Shown here: positions 7,932 through 16,254 of the stretch, piece after piece
Position numbering within the stretch: the first letter of the stretch is position 1
How the letters are laid out: each line of letters begins with the position of its first letter
DNA from: an uncultured Ferrovum sp.
GTDB lineage: Bacteria > Pseudomonadota > Gammaproteobacteria > Burkholderiales > Ferrovaceae
Assembly (NCBI GenBank): GCA_903867885.1
Contig: CAIPTD010000111.1
Span: 1 to 62,364, forward strand
Length of the DNA stretch: 62,364 nt
Reading direction: 5' to 3'
The notes under the pieces: generated by a model
Databases searched by the model: none
What the model saw: the letters and a program-made list of their open reading frames with translations, nothing else
What the model was told of the DNA's origin: nothing
Program-made: the position numbers and the translations under genes

Positions 7932-10024
7932 TGTGCACTCACAGAGTCATTCAGAAATCGGGTAACGGTGCGCGAAGGAGGGGGCAGCAAACTATCAAAC
8001 GCTGATTCTTCAGGCGCAGAAGCTTTTAAGCCCCCTAGTGCCTGAATGGTTCCAAGCCGCGTCTTTAAAGATTGAGCGGGTTGCCCTAGTCGCGCGTTAT
8101 ACATTGAGGCATTCGCCATTACTTTTTTAACGTAGTCGCGGGTTTCAGTAATAGGAATCGTCTCACAAAAAATAGCGCCCTCAAGGGGATGGGGTTCTAA
8201 CCATCTGCGTACACGACTTGGACCCGCGTTGTAACCCGCTGTAGCCAATACAGGATGACCAAGATCGTCCAGGATATGTCGCAAATAAAAACTACCAAAC
8301 CGCACATTGGTCTCTACATCTTCAACGTGCGAAACCTTGAAGTCTTTTACCCCCAATTTATGTGCAATCCATCGCGAGGTAGCGGGCATGATTTGCATCA
8401 AACCCGATGCACCGACTCTGGAGCGAGCCTCAGCTAAAAATCGACTTTCCTGGCGCATTAAACCATATACCCAGGCTTCATCTAAACCTTGTGTTTGGCT
8501 GTGATTATGGACGGTGTCTTTAAATGGCATGGGATAACGAAAACTTGCATCGCTTTCAGAGCCCGCACGCTCGCCACTGGCGATCATTCGGTCATACCAT
8601 CCCGTTTGCCTTGCCACTTCAGCTGCTGCTAATAATTGCTGATCTTTTAAATCTCGAATAGCAAAGTTCCATTCCTTTACTGCTTCTTTTTGCAAACCCA
8701 ATTTGGACAAAGCAAGCGCACGTTGAATCCCGGGTTTAGATCGCAAAAAAGTCAGATCTTGTTGATCTAAGGTCAGTGCGTTGGGTAGGATTAAAGGCAC
8801 GCCCATTTCTTCTCTGGCGAGCTGACTGTAAAAATCGTGTTCCTTGGTAATCGAAGTAAAAAGTACCTGGGCTTCCTCGCGTCGCCCCGCATGTTTTAAT
8901 GCTCTGGCTCTCCAATAGCGCCATGCGGGTTGAGTCATTTCATTTTCAGACATCATTCCCGTTGCTAAAAGCACATCATCCCAAAACCCATTGCGAAGGG
9001 CAGCGCGAACCCACCATTCCAATTCGGTATCTGTTGGAGGGCCCTCACGACTCCGGCGAAAAGCAGTGACCGCAAAGGGGTCTAATTGAAGAGAGGCCTG
9101 CATCCCGATTTTTGCCCAACCCCGTGCGCGGGCTCCAGCGCTGAAGTCGCTGGGTAGTTGGTCCCAGATACTATTGGCTTTAATGAGATCGCCGCGCGCA
9201 ATTTGATAGATTGCATAAACCATCAAAGCACGATCTGCGCGTGTTCCGGAGCGAACAATATTTTGTTTTAACCATTTATCAGGATCGGTCGCTACCGATG
9301 AAAAGCTTTCATCAGATAATCCGCTTTCTGATTTTGCAAAAAAATGGCTCAGGTTTTTTGCCAATGAGAGATTGTCGGCGTTGAGTGCAAGTTGAAAACG
9401 CAGGAAAACATCATCCATGCTTAAGCGCCCCTCAGAAATTAATTGGGCAAACAAGGAATCGCAAGCGGCGGGCATGGATTTCCCGGTAAACCACAGTGCT
9501 TTGATGTCTTGAAGGCTGTCAGGCTCTCCCTGAGCTTGTCGCGCCGCGCGGAAGCCACAAACCAATTCCGGATCGTTGCCGGTGTAACTGGGCATTTCAC
9601 TCAATACAGCAGACCAGGCATGTTGCTGAATGGCCGCTTTTAACCAGTCTTGTTGTAATTGCTCTGCTAGCGCGCCTTCTTCTTTGATCATAAATTGATG
9701 CAAGTCCGTTGCAGGGACAAGCCGCAATGCATTGCTCAGCCGGGATTCCATTAACCAAAATCTCACATAGCCTGACAAAAGGTGGTGAGTGGTGATTCCT
9801 TCGAGTTTTTCTAGTGCTGAAATGTCGTGATTAAGATACGCTTCGTGAGCGGCAATAATGGGATCTAATGCTTTAGATTGCGCCGCCCAGGCTGCATCGC
9901 TCCAACCGAGCACAAGCCCGAGCAATGAAATGATGAACACAATCCACTTTTGAATGGCGCGCTTCAGATTGATTCTCCCCAATAAAGAACTGCTCAGTCC
10001 CTCCCCAACCCCTCTCATGGGCAT
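7928..10024 (-). CDS. slt: Soluble lytic murein transglycosylase
   Basis: Slt-type enzymes cleave peptidoglycan glycan strands with formation of 1,6-anhydromuramic acid in the periplasm. The 698-residue frame has a hydrophobic signal segment (about 28-48, ending AAWAA), a long alpha-helical superhelix region with little sequence identity, and a C-terminal SLT domain with catalytic Glu526 in MRQESRF, followed by GASGLMQIMPAT and later AGYNAGPSRVRRW. The start is uncertain: ATG 10024 and ATG 10018 lack a clear ribosome site, and a TTG at codon 15 would give a more usual signal peptide length. It heads a coupled minus-strand group with the NDUFA9-like gene and cca. Confidence 0.9.
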   Translation of the reverse strand: MPMRGVGEGLSSSLLGRINLKRAIQKWIVFIISLLGLVLGWSDAAWAAQSKALDPIIAAHEAYLNHDISALEKLEGITTHHLLSGYVRFWLMESRLSNALRLVPATDLHQFMIKEEGALAEQLQQDWLKAAIQQHAWSAVLSEMPSYTGNDPELVCGFRAARQAQGEPDSLQDIKALWFTGKSMPAACDSLFAQLISEGRLSMDDVFLRFQLALNADNLSLAKNLSHFFAKSESGLSDESFSSVATDPDKWLKQNIVRSGTRADRALMVYAIYQIARGDLIKANSIWDQLPSDFSAGARARGWAKIGMQASLQLDPFAVTAFRRSREGPPTDTELEWWVRAALRNGFWDDVLLATGMMSENEMTQPAWRYWRARALKHAGRREEAQVLFTSITKEHDFYSQLAREEMGVPLILPNALTLDQQDLTFLRSKPGIQRALALSKLGLQKEAVKEWNFAIRDLKDQQLLAAAEVARQTGWYDRMIASGERAGSESDASFRYPMPFKDTVHNHSQTQGLDEAWVYGLMRQESRFLAEARSRVGASGLMQIMPATSRWIAHKLGVKDFKVSHVEDVETNVRFGSFYLRHILDDLGHPVLATAGYNAGPSRVRRWLEPHPLEGAIFCETIPITETRDYVKKVMANASMYNARLGQPAQSLKTRLGTIQALGGLKASAPEESAFDSLLPPPSRTVTRFLNDSVSAQ

Positions 10025-10100
10025 TTTTTGTGGGAGGCTCTTTGATTGCAGCTAACTCAAAGCCAGATTTCAATCAGTCTAATCTTATCTGGGATACCCC

Positions 10101-10787
10101 ATGACAATCGATTGGTTTCTAAGCCATGGAAATATTCTTATACAGATTATAGGTATAAACCTTCTTCTGAGTGGTGATAATGCGCTTGTGATTGCCATTG
10201 CAACGCGCGGATTGCCCAAGGAGCAGCACGCCATCGGGATCATGGTCGGGGTGTTGGGTGCGGTGGTGATGCGAATCGTGCTGTGTTTGGGGGTATGGCG
10301 CTTGCTAGAGATCCCGGGGCTTCATCTTCTGGGGGGGGTGACGCTGTTGTGGCTAGGTTGGAATATGACAGAACCAGAGAGTGATGACCCTACCCATTCT
10401 CATTCTCCCAACACGCTGATGCGCGCAATACGCCAAGTCATGATCGCCGATGCCATCATGAGCGCAGATAACATTTTGGCAGTAGCTGGGGCGGCCCGGG
10501 GAGATTTAACACTGATGCTAACCGGTATTGCCTTGAGTTTCCCCTTTGTGGCGCTGGGAAGTGATTTACTTGGGCGCCTATTGGAAAGATGGCCGATATG
10601 CATTGCGGGCGGGGCAGGGTTATTGGGTTGGGTGGCCGGTCAACTGATGGATAGCGATGCAATGTTAGATCAGCTTTCAATCCCCACAGGGCTGCAAAGT
10701 GGATTGGCTCCTGTTTTTGCAACCCTTTTACTCGGTATTGCGTTGGGGAGGATGATTCGTTCACGCGGAAATAAAAAAGACCACTAA
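10101..10787 (+). CDS. TerC/YjbE-family integral membrane protein
   Basis: This 228-residue membrane protein belongs to the TerC superfamily, YjbE branch, proposed to move metal ions (manganese in some members) across the inner membrane. It shows about seven hydrophobic segments. Two repeated acidic motifs, LLLSGDNALVIA (residues 21-32) and DAIMSADNILAVAGA, are the superfamily's conserved membrane-embedded Asp/Asn pairs. A short His-rich loop (THSHS) lies between the halves. It is divergent from slt and stands alone before sucC. The substrate cannot be told; no manganese riboswitch was recognised in the 76-base gap upstream. Confidence 0.82.
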   Translation: MTIDWFLSHGNILIQIIGINLLLSGDNALVIAIATRGLPKEQHAIGIMVGVLGAVVMRIVLCLGVWRLLEIPGLHLLGGVTLLWLGWNMTEPESDDPTHSHSPNTLMRAIRQVMIADAIMSADNILAVAGAARGDLTLMLTGIALSFPFVALGSDLLGRLLERWPICIAGGAGLLGWVAGQLMDSDAMLDQLSIPTGLQSGLAPVFATLLLGIALGRMIRSRGNKKDH

Positions 10788-10880
10788 CGCCCTCCTGATA
10801 TAAAAAATACTAAATACCCGCCGAATCGAGCTTGCTTCCGTTAAAATCTTGACTTCGTGCTATCTACGAGAACAATAACG

Positions 10881-12044
10881 ATGAAAATTCATGAATATCA
10901 GGCCAAGGAATTGCTCCGCAAATTTGGTGTGGTCACCCCACGGGGCATTCCCTGTTTTTCTGTTGAAGAAGCCTTAAAAGCGTATGAAACGCTCGGTGGG
11001 GCAGTGGCCGTGGTGAAAGCCCAAATTCATGCCGGTGGCCGAGGTAAAGGCGGTGGCGTTAAAGTCGCTAAAAACGCGCAGGAATTTTCTACCTTCGTAA
11101 ACCAAATCATGGGGATGCAACTCGTTACGCACCAAACGGGTCCTGAGGGCCAAAAAGTGCGCCGTTTGCTGATCGAAGAAGGCGCAGATATTCGCAAAGA
11201 ACTCTACATTGGCATGGTGGTAGATCGCGGAACGCAGCGCGTAGCACTCATGGCCAGTAGCGAAGGCGGTATGGATATCGAGGAAGTGGCTGCCCACACT
11301 CCTGAAAAAATCCACACCGTATTTATTGATCCGATGGCCGGCCTAACGGATGCCCAGGCCGATGACGTCTCGGCCAAGATTGGTGTGCCAACTGAATTGA
11401 TCGCTCAGTCTCGCGTGTTGTTGCAAGGCTTGTATCACGCCTTTGATGAAACAGATGCCAGTCTTGCAGAAATCAATCCTATGGTTGTCACCGGCGATGG
11501 CCGCGTTGTCGCCTTAGATGCCAAAATGAATTTCGATTCCAATGCGCTCTATCGCCATCCTGAAATTACTGCACTGCGTGATTTGGATGAAGAAGATCCT
11601 GCTGAAATTGCCGCTTCAAAATTTGATCTGTCTTACATTTCCTTAGATGGCAACATTGGCTGCTTAGTGAATGGCGCGGGTCTGGCAATGGCCACGATGG
11701 ACATTACCAAATTGTATGGCGGTTCTCCCGCTAACTTCCTGGATGTAGGGGGTGGTGCAACAACCGAGAAAGTCACTGAAGCCTTTAAGCTGATGTTGGC
11801 GAATCCCCATGTTGAAGCTATTTTGGTCAACATTTTTGGTGGGATTATGCGTTGCGATGTGATTGCAACAGGAGTGGTGGAAGCCGCGCGCCAAGTCAAA
11901 CTCAGTGTACCTTTAGTCGTAAGATTGGAAGGCACAAATGTAGAGCTTGGAAAACAGATCCTTGCGGAATCCGGCTTGCCGATTATTTCCGCGTCTAACA
12001 TGGCTGATGCTGCCGAGAAGGTAGTGAAGGCGGCACGGGGGTGA
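10881..12044 (+). CDS. sucC: Succinyl-CoA synthetase beta subunit (ADP-forming)
   Basis: With SucD this enzyme converts succinyl-CoA to succinate with ATP formation in the TCA cycle. The protein from ATG 10881 has 387 residues, the usual size, beginning [17 protein letters not shown]. An open frame extends upstream to 10857, but GAGAA precedes 10881 and the family N-terminus fits. The ATP-grasp domain shows [16 protein letters not shown], and the C-terminal part [12 protein letters not shown] and [10 protein letters not shown] carries the nucleotide-end phosphohistidine loop. One base separates its stop from sucD. Confidence 0.97.
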   Translation: MKIHEYQAKELLRKFGVVTPRGIPCFSVEEALKAYETLGGAVAVVKAQIHAGGRGKGGGVKVAKNAQEFSTFVNQIMGMQLVTHQTGPEGQKVRRLLIEEGADIRKELYIGMVVDRGTQRVALMASSEGGMDIEEVAAHTPEKIHTVFIDPMAGLTDAQADDVSAKIGVPTELIAQSRVLLQGLYHAFDETDASLAEINPMVVTGDGRVVALDAKMNFDSNALYRHPEITALRDLDEEDPAEIAASKFDLSYISLDGNIGCLVNGAGLAMATMDITKLYGGSPANFLDVGGGATTEKVTEAFKLMLANPHVEAILVNIFGGIMRCDVIATGVVEAARQVKLSVPLVVRLEGTNVELGKQILAESGLPIISASNMADAAEKVVKAARG

Positions 12045-12045
12045 T

Positions 12046-12924
12046 ATGTCGATACTAATTAATAAAAACTCACGGGTCATGACCCAAGGCATCACCGGTA
12101 AAACAGGTCAGTTTCATACCCGTATGTGTAAGGAGTATGCATTGGGTGCAGAGTGTTTTGTCTCTGGCGTAACCCCGGGTAAAGGCGGTCAGGATTTTGA
12201 AGGAACGCCGATTTACAATACGGTTGCTGAAGCTAAGGCGGCGACAGGCGCGAATGTTTCGGTGATCTATGTGCCGCCTCCTTTTGCGGCCGCGGCCATT
12301 GATGAGGCAGTAGAAGCCGATCTCGATCTGGTGATTTGCATCACTGAAGGTATTCCTGTTCGCGATATGATTCGCACGCGCTACAAAATGCAGGGTAAGC
12401 GAACCGTTCTCATTGGGCCAAACTGCCCGGGTGTCATCACCCCTGACGAAATCAAAATCGGAATTATGCCGGGTCAAATCCATAAGAAAGGGCCTATTGG
12501 CGTAGTTTCACGCTCAGGAACCCTAACCTATGAGGCGGTAGGTCAGCTCAGAGAGCAAGGCTTAGGCCAATCCACTTGCGTAGGAATTGGCGGCGACCCC
12601 GTCAATGGCATGAAGCACATTGATGTCATGCGTTTATTTAACGAAGATCCGGAAACCGAAGCCGTCATCATGGTTGGTGAAATCGGTGGTTCAGATGAAG
12701 AAGACTGCGCGCGTTGGATCAAAGAAAATATGCGTAAACCTGTGATCGGTTTTATTGCGGGTGTGACCGCGCCGCCGGGAAAAAGAATGGGCCACGCAGG
12801 TGCAATTATTTCTGGTGGTAAGGGCACTGCGCAAGAAAAGCTTGCCGTGATGGAAGCGTGCGGGATTAAGATCACGCGCAATCCCTCAGAGATGGGTGCG
12901 CTACTGAAGTCCGTTTTGAAATAA
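12046..12924 (+). CDS. sucD: Succinyl-CoA synthetase alpha subunit
   Basis: The alpha subunit binds CoA and carries the phosphorylated histidine of succinyl-CoA synthetase. The 292-residue protein has the CoA-binding [13 protein letters not shown] near the N-terminus and the active-site [14 protein letters not shown] near residues 245-258. It starts one base after sucC, so the pair is translated as a unit. No terminator is visible after it, and fur begins 19 bases later on the same strand. Confidence 0.97.
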   Translation: MSILINKNSRVMTQGITGKTGQFHTRMCKEYALGAECFVSGVTPGKGGQDFEGTPIYNTVAEAKAATGANVSVIYVPPPFAAAAIDEAVEADLDLVICITEGIPVRDMIRTRYKMQGKRTVLIGPNCPGVITPDEIKIGIMPGQIHKKGPIGVVSRSGTLTYEAVGQLREQGLGQSTCVGIGGDPVNGMKHIDVMRLFNEDPETEAVIMVGEIGGSDEEDCARWIKENMRKPVIGFIAGVTAPPGKRMGHAGAIISGGKGTAQEKLAVMEACGIKITRNPSEMGALLKSVLK

Positions 12925-12943
12925 GGCCCGGGTGTTAAAGCTG

Positions 12944-13402
12944 ATGAGTGATGCTCAGAGTATTAAGGGTGCTGAACTCAAAAACCCCGACCTCAAAAAT
13001 CGGGGTTTAAAAGCAACCCTGCCAAGATTGCGGGTGTTGCAGTTATTTGAGAGCCAAGCCGAGCGTCGCCATTTGAGCGCTGAAGAGGTATACCGTCTTC
13101 TAACAGTAGATGGGTTAGATATCGGCCTTGCCACAGTGTATCGGGTACTGACGCAATTCGAGCAGGCAGGGTTGCTCATTCGCCATCACTTTGAAAGTGG
13201 TAAGGCAGTGTTCGAACTCAATGAGGGTGAGCACCATGACCATTTGGTGTGCCTGAATTGCAGTCACGTTGAAGAGTTTTTTCATCCCGAAATTGAACGC
13301 TTACAGGAACAAATAGCGGCTGAACGTGGTTTCTTGATTCGCGATCATTCTTTGCATCTTTATGCAGAATGCACTAAAACCCAGTGCCCTCATCGCAGTT
13401 AG
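12944..13402 (+). CDS. fur: Ferric uptake regulator
   Basis: Fur is the iron-dependent DNA-binding repressor of iron uptake and related genes. From ATG 12944 it has 152 residues, with the DNA-recognition helix in DIGLATVYRVLTQFEQAGL (59-77), metal ligands HHDH at 97-100, and zinc-type cysteine pairs C103/C106 and C143/C148. The N-terminus is about ten residues longer than in E. coli and contains a small Leu-Lys-Asn echo. An in-frame GTG at 12932 would add four residues. In many betaproteobacteria fur is divergent from the bamE gene; here it is parallel and only 19 bases after sucD, so it may be partly transcribed with sucCD. Confidence 0.95.
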   Translation: MSDAQSIKGAELKNPDLKNRGLKATLPRLRVLQLFESQAERRHLSAEEVYRLLTVDGLDIGLATVYRVLTQFEQAGLLIRHHFESGKAVFELNEGEHHDHLVCLNCSHVEEFFHPEIERLQEQIAAERGFLIRDHSLHLYAECTKTQCPHRS

Positions 13403-13516
13403 CCTATTGTTTTTTAGATGAACTCGGTGAACCAAAGCGAACAGCGGTATGTGATATTTTGCGTTGAAATGATTGGCCCTGCTGAACAAGAGGGTAATCA
13501 GGTATGATTTCGCTCT

Positions 13517-14110
13517 ATGAATATTAATCTGTCCAGCAAAGCCTTATATTTCATGCGCATCAGCGCCGTTTTTTTATCTGCGGCCTTGGGTTTAGGGGCG
13601 TGCAGTACCACCAATATGCCTAGCATGCCTTCAATGCCTAGCATGCCTTCTATGCCTAGCATGCCTTCAATGCCTTCAATGCCGTCGGTTGACATTCCCT
13701 CCGCCCCTGAGCCCTATACTTTAGATATTCAGCAGGGAACGGCCATTGATCAAAAGATGATTGACCGCCTGCAGGCCGGCATGACACGCAACCAAGTCAG
13801 TCTCATTCTTGGTACGCCTCTATTGGCAGATGTCATGCACGCAGACCGCTGGGATTACGTTTATTACACGCGTAAAAAAGGGCAGGTGGGGGAATGGCGC
13901 CGATTCACTTGCTACTTTAAAGAAGATCGTTTGGTATCCATTACCGGTGATGTCACCTTGGCCCCCAATCCAGCAAAAGAAGGCGTAAGTCCAGCGCCAA
14001 CTGGATCAGGTTCAAATGGAATACCGACATTACCTAGCTCTGGATTGCCTAGTCCCCTTCCCAATCAGGACGGTCCTGGTGCTAAACCTGTTTCACCTTT
14101 GCGTCCTTAA
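13517..14110 (+). CDS. bamE: Outer membrane assembly lipoprotein BamE (OmlA/SmpA)
   Basis: BamE is a small lipoprotein of the BAM complex that folds beta-barrel proteins into the outer membrane. The 197-residue protein has a lipoprotein signal peptide with lipobox LGAC (lipidated Cys29). It then has eight tandem Met-Pro-Ser triplets (34-57) and the BamE fold from about residue 70, with GMTRNQVSLILGTPLL, DRWDYVYYTR and the strand RFTCYFKEDRLVSI. The tail after about residue 155 is rich in Pro, Gly and Ser. The Met-Pro-Ser tract and the tail make it longer than E. coli BamE (about 113). A -10-like TATGAT ends nine bases before the ATG, so the mRNA leader could be very short. Confidence 0.93.
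   Translation: MNINLSSKALYFMRISAVFLSAALGLGACSTTNMPSMPSMPSMPSMPSMPSMPSMPSVDIPSAPEPYTLDIQQGTAIDQKMIDRLQAGMTRNQVSLILGTPLLADVMHADRWDYVYYTRKKGQVGEWRRFTCYFKEDRLVSITGDVTLAPNPAKEGVSPAPTGSGSNGIPTLPSSGLPSPLPNQDGPGAKPVSPLRP
13616..13687 (+). repeat. Eight in-frame 9-bp repeats in bamE (Met-Pro-Ser)n
   Basis: Eight consecutive 9-base units encode MPS. They mostly alternate between ATGCCTAGC and ATGCCTTCA/T, so the first part is also an 18-bp repeat; the last unit has drifted to ATGCCGTCG. Slippage here would change linker length by three residues without breaking the frame. Confidence 0.97.
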
Positions 14111-14131
14111 GCATCATAAAGACAAATACCA

Positions 14132-14941
14132 TTGGCTAATCCACTTAAAATCTGTATTGCTGGCGCCTCAGGCCGGATGGGGCGTATTTTGATCGAAGTG
14201 ATCCGATCCGACCTCGATTCCAATTTGAGTGCAGCGCTTGAAGTAGTGGGTAGCCCTTCCGTGGGATGTGATGCAGGTGCGTATTTAGGCTGGTCTAGTG
14301 GCATTCAAATTACTTCGGATATTAAGGCGGCGCTTGCTCAGTCCGATGTATTGATCGATTTCACCCGGCCTGCAGGCACCTTAGCGCATCTTGCAGTCTG
14401 CGCTCAAACGCACTGCACCGCAGTGATCGGAACAACCGGATTTTCTGATGAAGAAAAACGAGCCTTGTTGGCTTGGGGTGAGCAGGTTCCTATTGTATTT
14501 GCCCCCAATTTTAGTGTGGGTGTGAATCTAGCCTTGGATTTAATCGCCAAAGCGGCCAAAGTTTTGGAGCAGGGCTACGATATTGAAATTATCGAGGCCC
14601 ACCACCGCCACAAAATTGATGCCCCATCGGGCACCGCCTTACGAATGGGAGAAGTCGCGGCTGAAGCATTAGGGCGAAATCTTTCAGATTGTGCCGTGTA
14701 TGGTAGAGAAGGTGTGACCGGTGAACGCGATCCTTCCACTATTGGCTTTGCAACCGTAAGGGGGGGAGATGTGGTGGGAGATCACACGGTTTTATTTGCC
14801 GGTGAGGGCGAACGCTTGGAAATCACCCACAAAGCGAGTAGCCGCGCGACTTTTGCGCGCGGAGCCATCCGAGCTGCGCACTTCCTGAAAGGCCGTCAGC
14901 CGGGCTTTTATGATATGCGTAACGTACTCGGGCTGGCTTAA
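14132..14941 (+). CDS. dapB: 4-hydroxy-tetrahydrodipicolinate reductase
   Basis: DapB performs the NAD(P)H-dependent reduction step toward diaminopimelate and lysine, needed for peptidoglycan cross-links. The 269-residue protein has the nucleotide loop GASGRMGR (residues 10-17), GTTGF, and the substrate-binding [15 protein letters not shown]. The start is TTG at 14132, 21 bases after bamE; no ATG gives a complete N-terminal strand, and the ribosome site is weak. The order bamE-dapB-carA-carB is common in betaproteobacteria. Confidence 0.95.
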   Translation: MANPLKICIAGASGRMGRILIEVIRSDLDSNLSAALEVVGSPSVGCDAGAYLGWSSGIQITSDIKAALAQSDVLIDFTRPAGTLAHLAVCAQTHCTAVIGTTGFSDEEKRALLAWGEQVPIVFAPNFSVGVNLALDLIAKAAKVLEQGYDIEIIEAHHRHKIDAPSGTALRMGEVAAEALGRNLSDCAVYGREGVTGERDPSTIGFATVRGGDVVGDHTVLFAGEGERLEITHKASSRATFARGAIRAAHFLKGRQPGFYDMRNVLGLA

Positions 14942-14967
14942 TACTGAGTTGGTCCATGCTTCTGGCA

Positions 14968-14996
14968 TTGCTGGGTAACGGCTAATTTGCTATACT
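14968..14996 (+). promoter_or_regulatory. Sigma-70 promoter of carAB
   Basis: TTGCTG (14968-14973), a 17-base spacer and TATACT (14991-14996) make a good housekeeping promoter in the dapB-carA gap. Transcription would start near 15002-15004, immediately before the hairpin at 15005. Confidence 0.6.
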
Positions 14997-15004
14997 GCAT
15001 GGTT

Positions 15005-15038
15005 ACGGGAAAGGCCGCCTCAGGTCCTTCCCGTTTTT
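15005..15038 (+). terminator. Terminator-like hairpin in the carA leader
   Basis: ACGGGAA at the start (15005-15011) pairs with TTCCCGT ending at 15033, with GG and CC extending the stem, followed by a run of five T. This has the form of an intrinsic terminator but lies about 30 bases before carA and directly after the probable transcription start. It could be an attenuator of carAB, or the end of dapB transcripts. Confidence 0.55.
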
Positions 15039-15066
15039 CACGTCCTACTATCCCTCGGAGCCCGTT

Positions 15067-16221
15067 TTGACGCATTCCACTCACGATTCCAAGAGCACTG
15101 TGCCCGCAATCTTGGTGCTTGCAGATGGTTCCGTTTTTCGTGGTTTTTCAGCGGGGGCGCAGGGTATGAGTGTAGGCGAGGTGGTTTTCAACACCTCGAT
15201 GACTGGCTATCAAGAAATCCTGACCGATCCTTCCTACGCCCAGCAAATTGTGACTCTCACGTATCCGCATATTGGCAATACCGGGGTAAACGCAGAAGAC
15301 GAAGAATCTTCAAATATTCACGCAGCAGGATTGGTGATCCGAGATCTGCCAATCCTGATGTCTAACTGGCGGGCTACAGAGACTTTATCTGCTTATCTGA
15401 ATCGTCATCAAATTGTTGCCATTCATGGAATAGATACGCGCCGGCTTACGCGTCGCTTACGCGAATTTGGCGCCCAAGCAGGTTGTGTCATGGCGGGTGA
15501 TCTGGATGAAACACGCGCCCTACAAGCCGCCCAAGATTTTGCGGGACTGGCCGGAATGGATCTGGCCCAGACCGTCACCTGCGCACAAGCTTATGACTGG
15601 AAAGAAGGGGTTTGGTCCTTGGAGTCAGGCCACTCTAATCCAGATATTTCTCGCTTTAAAGTGGTAGCCTATGATTTTGGTATCAAGCGCAATATTCTGC
15701 GCATGCTTGCAGAGCGAGGCTGCGCAATCACGGTAGTGCCTGCCAAAACCTCGGCGGCTGATGTGATGGCGATGCATCCGGATGGTGTGTTTTTGTCAAA
15801 TGGCCCAGGTGATCCAGAACCTTGCGGCTATGCGATTGAGGCCATCAAAACCTTGCTTGAAAAGCATATACCGGTGTTTGGTATTTGTTTAGGTCATCAA
15901 TTATTGGGCTTGGCTTCAGGTGCTAAAACCGTGAAGATGAAATTTGGACACCACGGTGCCAACCATCCTGTTCAAGACACTGAATCTGGAAAGGTGATGA
16001 TTACCAGCCAAAATCACGGTTTTGCGGTAGATCCTGATACCTTGCCAAGCAAAGTTAAAATCACGCATATCTCCTTGTTTGACGGCAGTTTGCAGGGTAT
16101 TGCTCGCACTGACTGTCCTGCGTTTAGTTTTCAGGGGCATCCTGAGGCCAGCCCAGGCCCTCATGATGTCTCTCCGTTGTTTGATCGTTTTATTGGTCTT
16201 ATGCAGTCTGCTCGAGCGTAA
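15067..16221 (+). CDS. carA: Carbamoyl phosphate synthase small (glutaminase) subunit
   Basis: CarA releases ammonia from glutamine and passes it to CarB for carbamoyl phosphate, the precursor of arginine and pyrimidines. The 384-residue protein starts at TTG 15067, six bases after a clear GGAG, and reads [15 protein letters not shown] early. The class I glutaminase triad is visible: Cys274 in GICLGHQ, and the His and Glu in [11 protein letters not shown] near the C-terminus. A 23-codon frame from ATG 14999 ends in a TGA overlapping this TTG. carB follows 33 bases later. Confidence 0.97.
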   Translation: MTHSTHDSKSTVPAILVLADGSVFRGFSAGAQGMSVGEVVFNTSMTGYQEILTDPSYAQQIVTLTYPHIGNTGVNAEDEESSNIHAAGLVIRDLPILMSNWRATETLSAYLNRHQIVAIHGIDTRRLTRRLREFGAQAGCVMAGDLDETRALQAAQDFAGLAGMDLAQTVTCAQAYDWKEGVWSLESGHSNPDISRFKVVAYDFGIKRNILRMLAERGCAITVVPAKTSAADVMAMHPDGVFLSNGPGDPEPCGYAIEAIKTLLEKHIPVFGICLGHQLLGLASGAKTVKMKFGHHGANHPVQDTESGKVMITSQNHGFAVDPDTLPSKVKITHISLFDGSLQGIARTDCPAFSFQGHPEASPGPHDVSPLFDRFIGLMQSARA

Positions 16222-16254
16222 GCTTAAGCAAAACGCTACTCACTAGGTTCCGCC

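Noticed and set aside
14999-15070. 23-codon leader peptide gene before carA
   Set aside because: No ribosome site, and its ATG is at or upstream of the predicted transcription start; kept only as a note in the attenuator finding.
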